Source of the DNA: Betaproteobacteria bacterium
GTDB taxonomy: Bacteria; Pseudomonadota; Gammaproteobacteria; Burkholderiales; SG8-41
DNA length: 64,000 bases
Assembly: GCA_021730905.1 (NCBI GenBank)
Contig: JAKFYK010000008.1
Location: 38,588-102,587, forward strand
Reading direction: 5' to 3'
Shown: one piece after another, positions 18,553 to 27,060 of the stretch
Numbering within the stretch: position 1 is the stretch's first letter
How the letters are laid out: every line of letters starts with the position of its first letter
Notes under the pieces: generated by a model
The model's database searches: none
The model's input: the letters and a program-made list of their open reading frames with translations, nothing else
Told to the model about the DNA's origin: nothing
Translations under genes and position numbers: made by a program

Positions 18553-20484
18553 TTATGGCAGTCCCGCACGATAAACGCGGGACATATTTCTCGATTCATC
18601 GGCCAGCATCTGCGGCCTCTGGAAGAGGAACCCTTGGCCGTACTGCGTACCCATTTCCATCAACAAATCGCGTACTTCCGGTTCTTCGACCCATTCCGCG
18701 ATCACCTGTTTGTTCAATCCATGCGCAACGTCGTTCAGTGCTTTTACGAACAGACGGCTTCCACTGTCGCTGGCCAGATCGCGCACGAAGCTTCCATCGA
18801 TTTTGAGATAGTCGACATCGAACTGTTTCAGATAGTAGAACGAACTGAAACCGGCACCGAAATCGTCGAGCGCGAAGCGGCAGCCCATCTCTTTCAGCCG
18901 GCGGATGAATTTCAGCGTGACATCGATTTCCGACAGCGCTGCGGTTTCCGTGATTTCCAACACCAGTTGATTGGGCTGCGTGCGGCTGGTGGATAAAAGC
19001 TTCATGAAACGATCCACCCAATCCTGGTTCGAAATCGACACGCGGGACAAATTGACAAAATAGCGCACCTTCTTGCCTGCGAGGCCGTTACGGTCGATAT
19101 ATTCCAGCACTTTTTCAACAACGCGCAGGTCGATATCCTGTATCAGCCCAAGAGTCTCCGCGATCTCAATAAAATTGACCGGGCCTACGTAGGTATCGTT
19201 TTCGTCGCGGATGCGCAGCAGTACCTCATGATGCATGACCTTGCTGTCGCTCAAACGGACTACGGGCTGGGCGAACAGGACCAGCCGGTCGTCATCCAGC
19301 GCGTCTCGCAGTTTCTTGGCCCAATGCACGCGTTTGTGCGTGTTGCGCAGCACGCCGGACTCCTGATCGAAAAGAGCGTAGCGATTGCGGCCGAGGTCTT
19401 TTGCCTGGTACATCGCAATGTCCACATTCGATAGCAGCGTCGGCAGATCATTGCCGTGGAACGGATACAGTGCAATGCCAATGGAGGCGGAGAGATTAGC
19501 GATGGCCTTGTCCTTGCCAGCCTGAAACCGGTATTGCCGGATGGCGGCAAGGACATGTTCCGCAGTTTCCACCGCGTCCTTGCGCAAGGCATCCGGAAGG
19601 TGAATCGAAAATTCATCGCCGCCAATGCGGCAGAGCTCACCGTTCGTGGCGCGAACCGCTTCGCGCAATACGCTGCCGATGCCGGTAATGATGCTGTCGC
19701 CCGTACGGTGACCAAAATTGTCGTTGATGTACTTGAAGTGATCTATGTCAAGAAACATCAATGCGCCCGGCGCGCCGGATAGTATCGCCGCTTCTATGGT
19801 GCGCTGCATGGCGTGACGGTTGGGCAGATCGGTCAGCGTGTCGTGCAGCGCCAGATATTCGATGCGCCGCAGCGCGCGCTGTTCGTCGGTGATGTCACGC
19901 GCCGTGCCGCGTATGCCGCGTATTTCTCCCATGTCGTTGGTCGTGACTCTGGCATTGATGCCGATCCAGCGGTCTTCGCCGTTTTCGGTTCTGAGGTGCG
20001 TTACGTGATGCTTCACCTCTCCGCTGCGCTTGAGCAACGCGAGGAAGCGGCGGTTGCCGAACTGGGCGGTATCGACCTCAAAGTCAAAAAAGCAGCGGCC
20101 CAAAAGATCTTTGGGCGCGAGCCCAAAGACGTCATTTGCCGCATTGTTGAGATAGGTGAAGCTGCCCTGCGCATCGGTAGCCCAGATCAGATCGTGGGAA
20201 GTTTCCACCAGATCCCGGTAACGGCCCTCGCTTTCGACCAACAACTGGATGATGCGTCCTTTTTCGGCGAGCGAACGCTTGACGGTTGCGAGTTCCTGCG
20301 CAACCTTGTCGCCGCCACCGCCGGAACTGGCGATCTGATCAATCAGTTCCTTCGGGTAGCGGCGATGGCCGCCATCCGTGCGTACCGCGACCAGGACACC
20401 CTGTTTGTCCCATCGGCGAAGCTTGGGTATGGGAACGCCGAGCAGGTCTGCGGCTTCCTGAATACTGTACTCGTTGCTGGCCAT
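18553..20484 (-). CDS. MerR-type HTH / PAS / GGDEF / EAL protein, possible DSF-linked c-di-GMP regulator
   Basis: 643 residues with four parts. A MerR/excisionase-type HTH is at about 5-50 (SIQEAADLLGVP, GGHRRYP). A PAS domain is at about 85-205. The GGDEF domain keeps GGDEF at 288-292 but has no clear RxxD inhibitory site. The EAL domain reads EVL at 420-422, keeping Asn478, Glu510, Asp540-Asp541, Lys561 and Glu597, while the usual loop glycine is Trp598. Both cyclase and phosphodiesterase activity are therefore possible. The neighbouring, co-oriented gene is an RpfF-type DSF synthase. In Burkholderia the PAS-GGDEF-EAL receptor RpfR is also paired with rpfF, so a DSF-sensing role is inferred. 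The HTH is unlike RpfR. A GGAG lies 9 nt before the ATG. Confidence 0.85.
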   Translation of the reverse strand: MASNEYSIQEAADLLGVPIPKLRRWDKQGVLVAVRTDGGHRRYPKELIDQIASSGGGGDKVAQELATVKRSLAEKGRIIQLLVESEGRYRDLVETSHDLIWATDAQGSFTYLNNAANDVFGLAPKDLLGRCFFDFEVDTAQFGNRRFLALLKRSGEVKHHVTHLRTENGEDRWIGINARVTTNDMGEIRGIRGTARDITDEQRALRRIEYLALHDTLTDLPNRHAMQRTIEAAILSGAPGALMFLDIDHFKYINDNFGHRTGDSIITGIGSVLREAVRATNGELCRIGGDEFSIHLPDALRKDAVETAEHVLAAIRQYRFQAGKDKAIANLSASIGIALYPFHGNDLPTLLSNVDIAMYQAKDLGRNRYALFDQESGVLRNTHKRVHWAKKLRDALDDDRLVLFAQPVVRLSDSKVMHHEVLLRIRDENDTYVGPVNFIEIAETLGLIQDIDLRVVEKVLEYIDRNGLAGKKVRYFVNLSRVSISNQDWVDRFMKLLSTSRTQPNQLVLEITETAALSEIDVTLKFIRRLKEMGCRFALDDFGAGFSSFYYLKQFDVDYLKIDGSFVRDLASDSGSRLFVKALNDVAHGLNKQVIAEWVEEPEVRDLLMEMGTQYGQGFLFQRPQMLADESRNMSRVYRAGLP

Positions 20485-20619
20485 GTCAATGTCTCCGTGT
20501 TGCGACTGCCGCGCGCTGCGGGCGACACCGCCATCCGCGTCGTGTGGCGTTGGTAAAGTCTAACAGAGGCTTGCCGCGGCACGTTTTTGCCGTGGTTGCC
20601 GGAGAAGTACGGATAAAAA

Positions 20620-21546
20620 TCAGTGTACTTGCTGGGCTTCGCCCAGGCCGTTCTGGCGCGATACCAACCTGTGCATCAGTTTCAGATCGCGCATGTTCAG
20701 ATGCAGCGCGGAATCCACCCAGATTTGCACCACGTCCATCAGCTCCTCAAAGGTAATGCTGTGCACGCGACGCCTCACGGCAGCAAGCGCGGCGAGACCG
20801 TTGCGGCTGCGGTTGCGGCGCTTGATCAGGGCGTTCACTTCGTCCTCGCCGGCACCGTCTTCCGCCAAGATATCAACAACGCCCATCGCCAGCATTTCAT
20901 CGGCAGTGTAAATTTTCCCGCTCGTGATCAGGTCTTCGGCGGCCTTGCGACCGATTTTACGGTCCAGGAAGCTGTACGCCCCCATGCCGGGGAACAGATT
21001 GAAAAGAATTTCCGGAAAACCAAAGCGCGCATTCTTTTCTGCGATGATAACGTCACCGGACAGCGCTGCTTCAAAGCCGCCGCCAAGACATTCGCCCTGC
21101 ACCAGGGAAATCGTCGTCAGCGGCAGGTCGTGACCGATATAATTGCGGTAGAGCACATCTATGCACGCCCGGCCATAACGCAACAATCCCTGCCGATCCT
21201 TGGCGCCGATCAGTTGTTTGAACAAATCAAGATCACCGCCGAGATTGAATACGCCCGGCATGCCAGACGCCAGCACCACATATTCAATCGGAAACGCGCC
21301 TTCTTTGCACTGGAATGTCCCTTCGGTTCGGGATAAAAAGTCATAGTACGCACGAATGTCGGCAAGCAATCGGGGATTGAAGCAAGGGCGCGGTTCGGCA
21401 GACCATCGGGACCACAGTGCGTTGGTACTCTTGTCGAAATGGACGCCCAACTGCGGCGAAAACTCAAAGTCGATTCCAAAAGCTTCGTGGTGCGTGGCGG
21501 GTTGTTGATGTGCTTCACGAACTGCGGCTGGGACATGCATTTCCAT
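20620..21546 (-). CDS. rpfF: RpfF-family DSF synthase (crotonase fold)
   Basis: Enoyl-CoA-hydratase-fold enzyme of the RpfF family, which makes cis-2-unsaturated fatty acid signals (DSF) from acyl-ACP. 308 residues. The two catalytic glutamates are spaced as in Xanthomonas RpfF (Glu141 and Glu161): Glu159 in GGGFEAALSGD and Glu179 in FGFPEILFNLFPGMGAYSF. The oxyanion segment ASGMPGVFNLGGDL is present. AGGGGAA precedes the ATG at 21546. It is followed on the same strand by the MerR-PAS-GGDEF-EAL gene 135 bp later and faces an Aas-like acyl-ACP synthetase. The family assignment is strong; the exact product is unknown. Confidence 0.85.
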   Translation of the reverse strand: MEMHVPAAVREAHQQPATHHEAFGIDFEFSPQLGVHFDKSTNALWSRWSAEPRPCFNPRLLADIRAYYDFLSRTEGTFQCKEGAFPIEYVVLASGMPGVFNLGGDLDLFKQLIGAKDRQGLLRYGRACIDVLYRNYIGHDLPLTTISLVQGECLGGGFEAALSGDVIIAEKNARFGFPEILFNLFPGMGAYSFLDRKIGRKAAEDLITSGKIYTADEMLAMGVVDILAEDGAGEDEVNALIKRRNRSRNGLAALAAVRRRVHSITFEELMDVVQIWVDSALHLNMRDLKLMHRLVSRQNGLGEAQQVH

Positions 21547-21620
21547 TTTAATTCCCCTGTGTAGACGGTTATATGTATGTGGGTGCGTCCCAAAATTCGG
21601 AATCGCTTTTTTATTTAATG

Positions 21621-21662
21621 GATAGATTTTATAAAAATCAAATCTATCAAATAGATAGATTT
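21621..21662. promoter_or_regulatory. Triple GATAGATTT operator-like site
   Basis: GATAGATTT at 21621-21629, its reverse complement AAATCTATC at 21640-21648 and GATAGATTT again at 21654-21662 form two nested palindromes with spacers of 10 and 5 bp. They lie in an A/T-rich patch 75-116 bp upstream of the rpfF start. An operator for a dimeric regulator is the simplest reading. Confidence 0.55.
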
Positions 21663-21675
21663 AAAAAACAGGTTC

Positions 21676-21690
21676 AAAAACAAAGAATTA
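21676..21690 (+). repeat. A/T-rich 15-bp element, near copy in the rpfF-aas intergenic region
   Basis: AAAAACAAAGAATTA matches the element at 13 of 15 positions and keeps the CAAnnnnTTA core. It lies 13 bp from the GATAGATTT palindromes in the divergent control region. Confidence 0.5.
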
Positions 21691-21847
21691 GAGTACAATT
21701 CCTCGGATCAGATTGAGGAAATCTCACAGCCGTGTCTAGCGAAATAGAATAGTGTGTGTGCTAAATATCACACGAAAAAATGAAGTTTCAGCTTGAATTT
21801 CGCGAAAAGCGGAAATTTGTCACGGTTTCACAGCTTGCGTTGGGCGA

Positions 21848-21875
21848 TTGACATACGCGCGGTGCGCGCTACTGA
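21848..21875 (+). promoter_or_regulatory. Possible promoter toward the Aas-like gene
   Basis: A perfect TTGACA at 21848-21853 is followed after about 16-18 bp by a poor -10 region (TACTGAAT). The spacer carries the palindrome CGCGC-GGT-GCGCG, which could be a regulator site. The direction fits the gene starting at 21959. Confidence 0.3.
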
Positions 21876-21958
21876 ATTTGAACCTGCGCAAGCGCAAAAC
21901 TTCTTCATAGCCAGGCGGGCAATGTGGTTCACAATTCACAGACAAACACATTGAAATC

Positions 21959-24163
21959 GTGTTTACTCGCGTTATGCGATTACTGATTCGTTGGCTGCTG
22001 CGGATGGCATTTCGCGTGCATGTCATGGGCGAAGTTGCGCATGCGCAAGGCGGCGGGTGCCTGATGATCGCCAATTGCGATTCCACGATTGATGGGGTTC
22101 TACTGGGGTTGTTTTTGCCCGGAGCGCCGCTCGTGGTGATGACGCCTGAAATGCGTGAATGCGCGTGGGCGCGGTTTCTCACCTCCGGCGTTCACTGTGT
22201 TGAGCTGGCGCCTTCCCATCCCTTCACCATAAAGGCGGTGGTGCACCACGTGAATGCCGGGGGAACCGCTGTCATCTTTCCGCAGGGACGCGTGACATCC
22301 AACGGCAGTGTCATGAAAGTTTATGATTCGGCGGCAGTTATCGCCGCGCATTGCGGGACGAGGATAGTCCCGGTACGGATCCACGGCACACTGTACTCCT
22401 GCTTTTCGCGCGTCTCCGGGAATTGGCCCAAACGCTGGTTTCCGCAGGTGACGCTGGCGATACATCCGGCGGTTCAGACGGCGCCAGCGGCAAGGCATGG
22501 TGGCAGGCTGCGTCGCCGGGAGCGATCGGCGGATTTGCAGGAAATGGTCCAGCGCATGATGAGTGTGCCGCTGCGTTCGCGTGACTTGTTCGGTGCATTG
22601 GTGGATGCCGTATCGTTGCATGGCCGCGCTACTCGTATCATCGAAGATGCCCGTCGGCATCCGGAAAGCTACGGCCAGCTTTTGAAAGCGACACTGGCGC
22701 TGGGCCGGCTGTTGTCGCGCCAAACGGCCGCAGGAGAGACGGTAGGCGTCATCTTGCCTAACCTGTCGACCAGCCTTGCCGTCATCATGGGATTGGCCGC
22801 GCAAGGCCGTGTTGCGGCGATGCTGAATTTCAGTTCCGGATCGGAGGCGATACGCGGCGCGTGCACGGCAGCGTGCATAAAAACGGTCGTGACCTCGCGG
22901 CAGTTTCTGGAGCGGGTGAAGCTCCAGAACATTGCCGGCACGCTGCCGGGCGTGCGCATGGTGTATCTGGAGGATTTGCGCGAAACGCTCACCTTGGGCG
23001 ATAAACTCTGGTTGATGGGATACGCATTGTGGCTGCCGCGTCAGGCGATGCAGCGCGTGGATGCGCAGCAGCCTGCCATCGTGCTCTTTACGTCGGGTTC
23101 GGAGGGGCGGCCCAAAGGGGTGGTGCTTTCACATGCGGCGCTGCTTGCCAACATGGAGCAGCTCCACTCGGTGATCGATTTTGGGCCCAACGACACCTAT
23201 TTCAGCGCGTTGCCGCTGTATCACAGTTTTGGGTTGATTGCCTGCGCGCTGATGCCGCTGCTGACGGGCACGCGGCTTTTTCTTTACGTGTCGCCGTTGC
23301 ATTTTCGCAGCATCCCGGAACTGACCTACCTGAGCGACGCCACGTATATTTTCGGCACCAGTACGTTTCTTGCGCACTATGCCAGAAACGCCCATCCCTA
23401 CGATTTTCAATCGGTGCGCAAGGTGATTTGCGGCGGCGAGAAACTGGGCAAGGAGGTGGCGCAGTTGTGGTGGACACGGTTTGGGCTGCGCATACTTGAA
23501 GGTTATGGAGCGACGGAGTGCGGCCCGGCGATGTCGCTTAACACGCCGCTGGCGTTCCGCGAAGGCAGCGTAGGCCGCCTGCTGCCCGGTGTTGAAGCCC
23601 GGCTGGTGCCCGTGCCGGGCCTCGCGACGGGTCGCGTGTTGCATGTGCGCAGTCCCAATCTGATGATGGGCTATCTGCGTTACGACAATCCCGGCGTTAT
23701 CGAGCCGCCGCAGTCGGAGTGCGGGACAGGCTGGTATTCGACGGGCGACGTGGTCGATATTGATGACGATGGTTTTATGACCATCATTGGGCGCACCCGC
23801 CGCTTCGCGAAAATCGCGGGGGAAATGGTGTCGCTGGATGTGGTCGAACGCATTGCGGCGCACGCATCGCCCGGGCATCAGCACGCTGCGACCTTGGCGC
23901 AGGCCGCGGGGTACGGCGAAAGTACCGTCCTGTTCACAACCAGCGACAAGCTGGATCGCATGCTGCTGGTTCGCGCGGCCCGGGAAATGGGTGCGCCGGA
24001 GATCGCGATTTCGCGGCACATCGTCAAGATGGACGAATTGCCGTTGATGGGCAATGGCAAAATCGACTATGTCATTCTAAGGCTGCGTGCGGAAGAAGCG
24101 GTAGCCGGCAACCCGGGAAAACGTCAGCCGCCCGATTCTCAACGAGGCGATATGCCGTACTGA
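21959..24163 (+). CDS. Aas-like protein: acyltransferase-like domain fused to acyl-ACP synthetase
   Basis: 734 residues, colinear with E. coli Aas, an inner-membrane lysophospholipid acyltransferase/acyl-ACP synthetase. The N-terminal PlsC-like domain (about 1-215) has lost its key residues: the HX4D motif reads CDSTID, with Cys40 for His, and FPEG reads FPQG at 107-110. The C-terminal AMP-forming ligase looks intact, with LFTSGSEGRPKGVVLSH, ALPLYHSFGL, GYGATECGP and STGDVVDIDDDG. The likely residual role is activation of free fatty acids to acyl-ACP. Next to rpfF this parallels RpfB, which activates or recycles DSF. It starts with GTG at 21959 with a poor ribosome site; ATG 21974 is an alternative. 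Confidence 0.85.
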   Translation: MFTRVMRLLIRWLLRMAFRVHVMGEVAHAQGGGCLMIANCDSTIDGVLLGLFLPGAPLVVMTPEMRECAWARFLTSGVHCVELAPSHPFTIKAVVHHVNAGGTAVIFPQGRVTSNGSVMKVYDSAAVIAAHCGTRIVPVRIHGTLYSCFSRVSGNWPKRWFPQVTLAIHPAVQTAPAARHGGRLRRRERSADLQEMVQRMMSVPLRSRDLFGALVDAVSLHGRATRIIEDARRHPESYGQLLKATLALGRLLSRQTAAGETVGVILPNLSTSLAVIMGLAAQGRVAAMLNFSSGSEAIRGACTAACIKTVVTSRQFLERVKLQNIAGTLPGVRMVYLEDLRETLTLGDKLWLMGYALWLPRQAMQRVDAQQPAIVLFTSGSEGRPKGVVLSHAALLANMEQLHSVIDFGPNDTYFSALPLYHSFGLIACALMPLLTGTRLFLYVSPLHFRSIPELTYLSDATYIFGTSTFLAHYARNAHPYDFQSVRKVICGGEKLGKEVAQLWWTRFGLRILEGYGATECGPAMSLNTPLAFREGSVGRLLPGVEARLVPVPGLATGRVLHVRSPNLMMGYLRYDNPGVIEPPQSECGTGWYSTGDVVDIDDDGFMTIIGRTRRFAKIAGEMVSLDVVERIAAHASPGHQHAATLAQAAGYGESTVLFTTSDKLDRMLLVRAAREMGAPEIAISRHIVKMDELPLMGNGKIDYVILRLRAEEAVAGNPGKRQPPDSQRGDMPY

Positions 24164-24188
24164 AAGTGTTCATTCACGATTCGGTATC

Positions 24189-25049
24189 TTATTCTGGAAG
24201 CGGCGGCAGCGAGCGCAGATAAGCGATCATCGCGGCAAGGTCGGCAGGCGTGAGTTGCCCGGTGGTGTTGCGGATGACTTCACCCATGGCCTCGGCTGGC
24301 ACATCGCCGTCGGGCGTCAGTCCACTCGACAGGAAATCCGCGAGGTCCTTGTCACCCCATTTTTTCTTGAGCCGGGTCGGCGTGAGATTGGGTATGTCCT
24401 TGCCTTCGGGCCCTTTTCCGCCGGCAAGAAAGCGGTCGCGCCGCGGGCCGCCCATGAAATTACGTGGCGTATGGCATTCGCCGCAGTGGCCGAGCGCCGT
24501 GGTGAGATAAGCCCCGCGATTGATTGTTTCGGCAGCCTTCGGATCGGGCGTGAACGCGCCGGGTGTAAAAAACAGCCATTTCCAGAATGTCACCGCGAAA
24601 CGCACGTTATACGGGAATCCCACGTCGTGTTTACGGCTGGGCTGGCCATTCGCAGACAGCGTGCGCAGATAAGCCCACAGGTCGCGCATGTCGGCATCGG
24701 TCATGCCGGTAAACGACGGATACGGGAACGCCGGGAAATAATTTGCGCCATCGGGACGTTTGCCGTGACGCAGCGCGCGTGCGAAATCGGCTTCTGTCCA
24801 TTTGCCGATGCCCACTTCCGGGTGCGGCGTGATGTTGGGCCCGTAGAACGTGCCGAAAGGCGTCTTTAGCGCGCGACCGCCGGCATAGGCGACCGCGTCT
24901 TTTTTCTCTTCGGTGTGGCAACCCAGGCAGCCGGCAGCCTTCGACAGGTATTCTCCGCGCTTTGCGTCACCCTGAGCGAAAGCGGGCGCAACTGCGCACG
25001 CAAGAATCAGCCACAACGTTTGCATCCTAAGTAGCATCGATGTTGCCAT
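24189..25049 (-). CDS. Diheme cytochrome c, periplasmic
   Basis: About 286 residues with a hydrophobic signal peptide ending near AFAQGD and two class I heme-binding sites, CLGCH and CGECH, each followed by a cytochrome-c-like domain. The C-terminal half resembles the cytochrome subunits of gluconate/alcohol dehydrogenases and related electron carriers (AGGRALKTPFGTFYGPNIT, LWAYLRTL). It probably shuttles electrons from a periplasmic dehydrogenase to the respiratory chain. The frame is open up to 25340, but starts at 25049 (MATSMLLRM) or 25037 fit the signal peptide. It follows a cytochrome c'-type gene on the same strand, separated from it by a terminator-like hairpin. Confidence 0.85.
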   Translation of the reverse strand: MATSMLLRMQTLWLILACAVAPAFAQGDAKRGEYLSKAAGCLGCHTEEKKDAVAYAGGRALKTPFGTFYGPNITPHPEVGIGKWTEADFARALRHGKRPDGANYFPAFPYPSFTGMTDADMRDLWAYLRTLSANGQPSRKHDVGFPYNVRFAVTFWKWLFFTPGAFTPDPKAAETINRGAYLTTALGHCGECHTPRNFMGGPRRDRFLAGGKGPEGKDIPNLTPTRLKKKWGDKDLADFLSSGLTPDGDVPAEAMGEVIRNTTGQLTPADLAAMIAYLRSLPPLPE

Positions 25050-25072
25050 CTCCCAAGCCCCCCTCAAATACG

Positions 25073-25096
25073 AAAACCCCGCCGCGGCGGGGTTTT
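25073..25096. terminator. Bidirectional terminator-like hairpin
   Basis: AAAACCCCGCC-GC-GGCGGGGTTTT is a perfect 11-bp stem with a 2-nt centre, flanked by T-rich DNA on the plus strand (CTTTTT). It lies between the cytochrome c' gene and the diheme cytochrome gene and could end transcription in either direction. Confidence 0.75.
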
Positions 25097-25117
25097 CTTT
25101 TTGCCGGTCGTTGCTTA

Positions 25118-25573
25118 CTATTTTGCGCGGAAATTTTCGTGGCAGCCGGCGCACGTCTTGCCGACATCGGCAATAGCCGCCTTGACTGCCGCCTCGTCGC
25201 CACCTTTGGATACCTTTGCCAACTGGGCGACCATGCTTTGCAAGCGGTCGCCGCCTTCCTTGAACTTGGCGGTATCCGTGAAAACCGCTGGTAGCGCCCG
25301 GGTTTTCTCGTCTTTGGTGTTTTCGGTAAAACCGTCCCACGGCATTTTGACCAGCACGTCAAGATAGCCCGCATTGCGCGCGACAGTGTCGGCGTTGTAC
25401 GGCGCTTTGCCGGAAGGCATGCCGGCGATCGGCCCGAAATACTTGCCGATCAGCGTCATGGCGGACTGACGCTGCTTGACCAGCACCTCGGGCTTGGCCT
25501 GCGCGAGGACGGCTGTGCCATAACCCGTGCCCAACAGTAACGCGACACCACTCAACATCAGTTTTGTCTTCAT
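25118..25573 (-). CDS. Cytochrome c' / class II cytochrome c
   Basis: 151 residues with an N-terminal Sec signal peptide (cleavage near VLAQ) and a four-helix-bundle type sequence ending in CAGCHENFR, the C-terminal heme site diagnostic of class II cytochromes c. RQSAMTLIGKYFGPIAGM is the typical first helix. Such proteins bind NO or serve as electron carriers in the periplasm. It lies 68 bp upstream of the diheme cytochrome gene in the same orientation, with a hairpin between them. Confidence 0.9.
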   Translation of the reverse strand: MKTKLMLSGVALLLGTGYGTAVLAQAKPEVLVKQRQSAMTLIGKYFGPIAGMPSGKAPYNADTVARNAGYLDVLVKMPWDGFTENTKDEKTRALPAVFTDTAKFKEGGDRLQSMVAQLAKVSKGGDEAAVKAAIADVGKTCAGCHENFRAK

Positions 25574-25776
25574 GCGGATCTCCTAATTAATTGATATTAA
25601 AAGCTTTTTACCTTATTTTACCGTGTTGCAGAAAGAAATCCTCTGATCGCGTCCCGCTTGCCGGGGCAAACAGCATTTGGTGCGTGGTTATTCCCCGTAA
25701 TCATACGTACTTTTAACCAGTCTAGTGGAGGAAGGTCGCCGCCGTCAATCTCGTTGCCAAAGGTAGCACACGGTTC

Positions 25777-26196
25777 CTAAAAATCCATTCTGCCGCTGCG
25801 CGAGCGCTTGACCTCGCCGCGCTGTTTCTTTGTGTCTAAACGGCGTTGACGTGATGCACGAGGGGGGCGCGTGGCCTTGCGCGGCTTGGGCCGGTGGCTG
25901 GCTTCGCGTATCAGCGACACCAGCCGCTCCAGCGCGTCGGCGCGGTTGCGGCTTTGCAGGCGAAAGCGCTGAGCAGTGATCGTGATCACGCCGTTTGCGG
26001 TGGCGCGGCTGCCGGCAAGCGCGAGCAGGCGGGTGCGCACATCGTCCGGCAGCGAGGAAGAATTCGCGGCATCAAAACGCAGTTGCACCGCAGTCGAAAC
26101 CTTGTTGACGTTCTGGCCGCCGGGACCGGAGGCGCGCACGAACGTCTCTTCGATCTCGGATTCTTGCAACGCAATGTTGCGTGTGATACGAATCAT
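25777..26196 (-). CDS. arfB: Peptidyl-tRNA hydrolase ArfB (ribosome rescue)
   Basis: 139 residues. The catalytic GGQ motif is at 26-28 in SGPGGQNVNKVST, and the C-terminal tail is rich in Lys and Arg (KPRKATRPPRASRQRR), as needed to probe the empty mRNA channel of stalled ribosomes. This combination of a GGQ domain without release-factor codon-reading domains plus a basic tail defines ArfB/YaeJ. It is divergent from dsbB, with about 30 bp between the starts. Confidence 0.92.
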   Translation of the reverse strand: MIRITRNIALQESEIEETFVRASGPGGQNVNKVSTAVQLRFDAANSSSLPDDVRTRLLALAGSRATANGVITITAQRFRLQSRNRADALERLVSLIREASHRPKPRKATRPPRASRQRRLDTKKQRGEVKRSRSGRMDF

Positions 26197-26227
26197 GGCT
26201 GCGATAGTTTACGGTAAACTTGCCGCT

Positions 26228-26719
26228 ATGACACTCACGCCGCGACTGGGGTTCGCCGCAGGGTTCGCCATCTGCGCGGGCCTGCTGGGCTTTGCCTATT
26301 ATCTGCAGTACGTGGAGATGCAGGATCCGTGTCCGCTGTGCATGGTGCAGCGCATGGTGTTTTATCTGCTGGCGGCGATTTTCCTGCTGGCTGCGTTGCA
26401 CGGGCCTGCGCGCCGCGGGATCGTCATCTATGGCATTGCGGCGTTAGCGGTGGCTGCGCTGGGCGTGGCGGTGGCAGCTCGCCATGTGTGGTTGCAAAAT
26501 CTGCCGAAGCATCTGGTGCCGTCGTGCGGCCCCGGCCTCGAATACATGCTGAAAAGATTTCCGTTTGCCGATGTGGTGACCCAGGTGCTGACCGGTTCGG
26601 GAGAGTGCGCGGAAGTCGGATGGAAGTTTCTGGGATTGAGTATTGCCGGATGGTCACTGCTGTGGTTCGTGGTGCTGGGGCTGTTCGCGCTCTATCTGGT
26701 ATTGCGCAGGCAACGCTAG
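26228..26719 (+). CDS. dsbB: Disulfide bond formation protein DsbB
   Basis: Inner-membrane quinone reductase that reoxidises DsbA. 163 residues with four transmembrane helices. The first cysteine pair is Cys35-Cys38 (CPLC) and the second, in the periplasmic loop, is Cys100 and Cys127 (SCGPGLEYML, GECAE). The ATG at 26228 matches the family N-terminus; an open frame reaching back to 25976 lies over arfB and is rejected. It converges with the YdcH-like gene, overlapping by 4 bp. Confidence 0.95.
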   Translation: MTLTPRLGFAAGFAICAGLLGFAYYLQYVEMQDPCPLCMVQRMVFYLLAAIFLLAALHGPARRGIVIYGIAALAVAALGVAVAARHVWLQNLPKHLVPSCGPGLEYMLKRFPFADVVTQVLTGSGECAEVGWKFLGLSIAGWSLLWFVVLGLFALYLVLRRQR

Positions 26720-26925
26720 GCAAGTATGTCCGGCGTGAGCTGGCGCTCCAGCGCATTGATCTGGTCTTTGACGTAGAGCTTGCGTTTTTTCAGGCGCTGT
26801 ACTTGCAGTTGATCGTGTGGCGTGGTTTCAAGGAGGCGGGAGATTACGTCGTCCAAATCGCGGTGTTCGAGGTAAAGCTGCTCGATTCGCAGTTTCAACG
26901 CATCGGTATCGGCGGTCTGGCTCAT
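26716..26925 (-). CDS. YdcH/DUF465-family small coiled-coil protein
   Basis: 69 residues, predicted as two amphipathic helices (LRIEQLYLEHRDLDDVISRL, then LKKRKLYVKDQINALERQL) typical of the DUF465/YdcH family. The family is widespread in Proteobacteria and has no settled function. It has a GGGGAATT-like sequence before the ATG. It shares its last 4 bp with the end of dsbB on the other strand. Confidence 0.85.
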   Translation of the reverse strand: MSQTADTDALKLRIEQLYLEHRDLDDVISRLLETTPHDQLQVQRLKKRKLYVKDQINALERQLTPDILA

Positions 26926-27022
26926 GGGGAATTCCTCCGCACGCTTTCAGGGAAGGTAGTATACGGCGCTACCTCGTAAAACACGAGCGATGCACGCCAG
27001 GTTAAACGCAGGTGAATTTTAT

Positions 27023-27037
27023 TAAGTATTTGTTTTT
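27023..27037 (-). repeat. A/T-rich 15-bp element, perfect copy upstream of the first molybdenum hydroxylase
   Basis: The reverse complement is AAAAACAAATACTTA, a perfect match, within an A/T-rich patch (about 27015-27052). It points away from the gene at 27061, 23 bp ahead of its ATG, where GAGGTGGGG serves as ribosome site. Confidence 0.8.
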
Positions 27038-27060
27038 AAAAATAATTTACGAGGTGGGGT

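Noticed and set aside
25580..25615. Further A/T element copy upstream of the cytochrome c' gene
   Set aside because: The stretch is A/T-rich and has ATTAAAA and CTTA words, but it cannot be aligned to the 15-mer without gaps.
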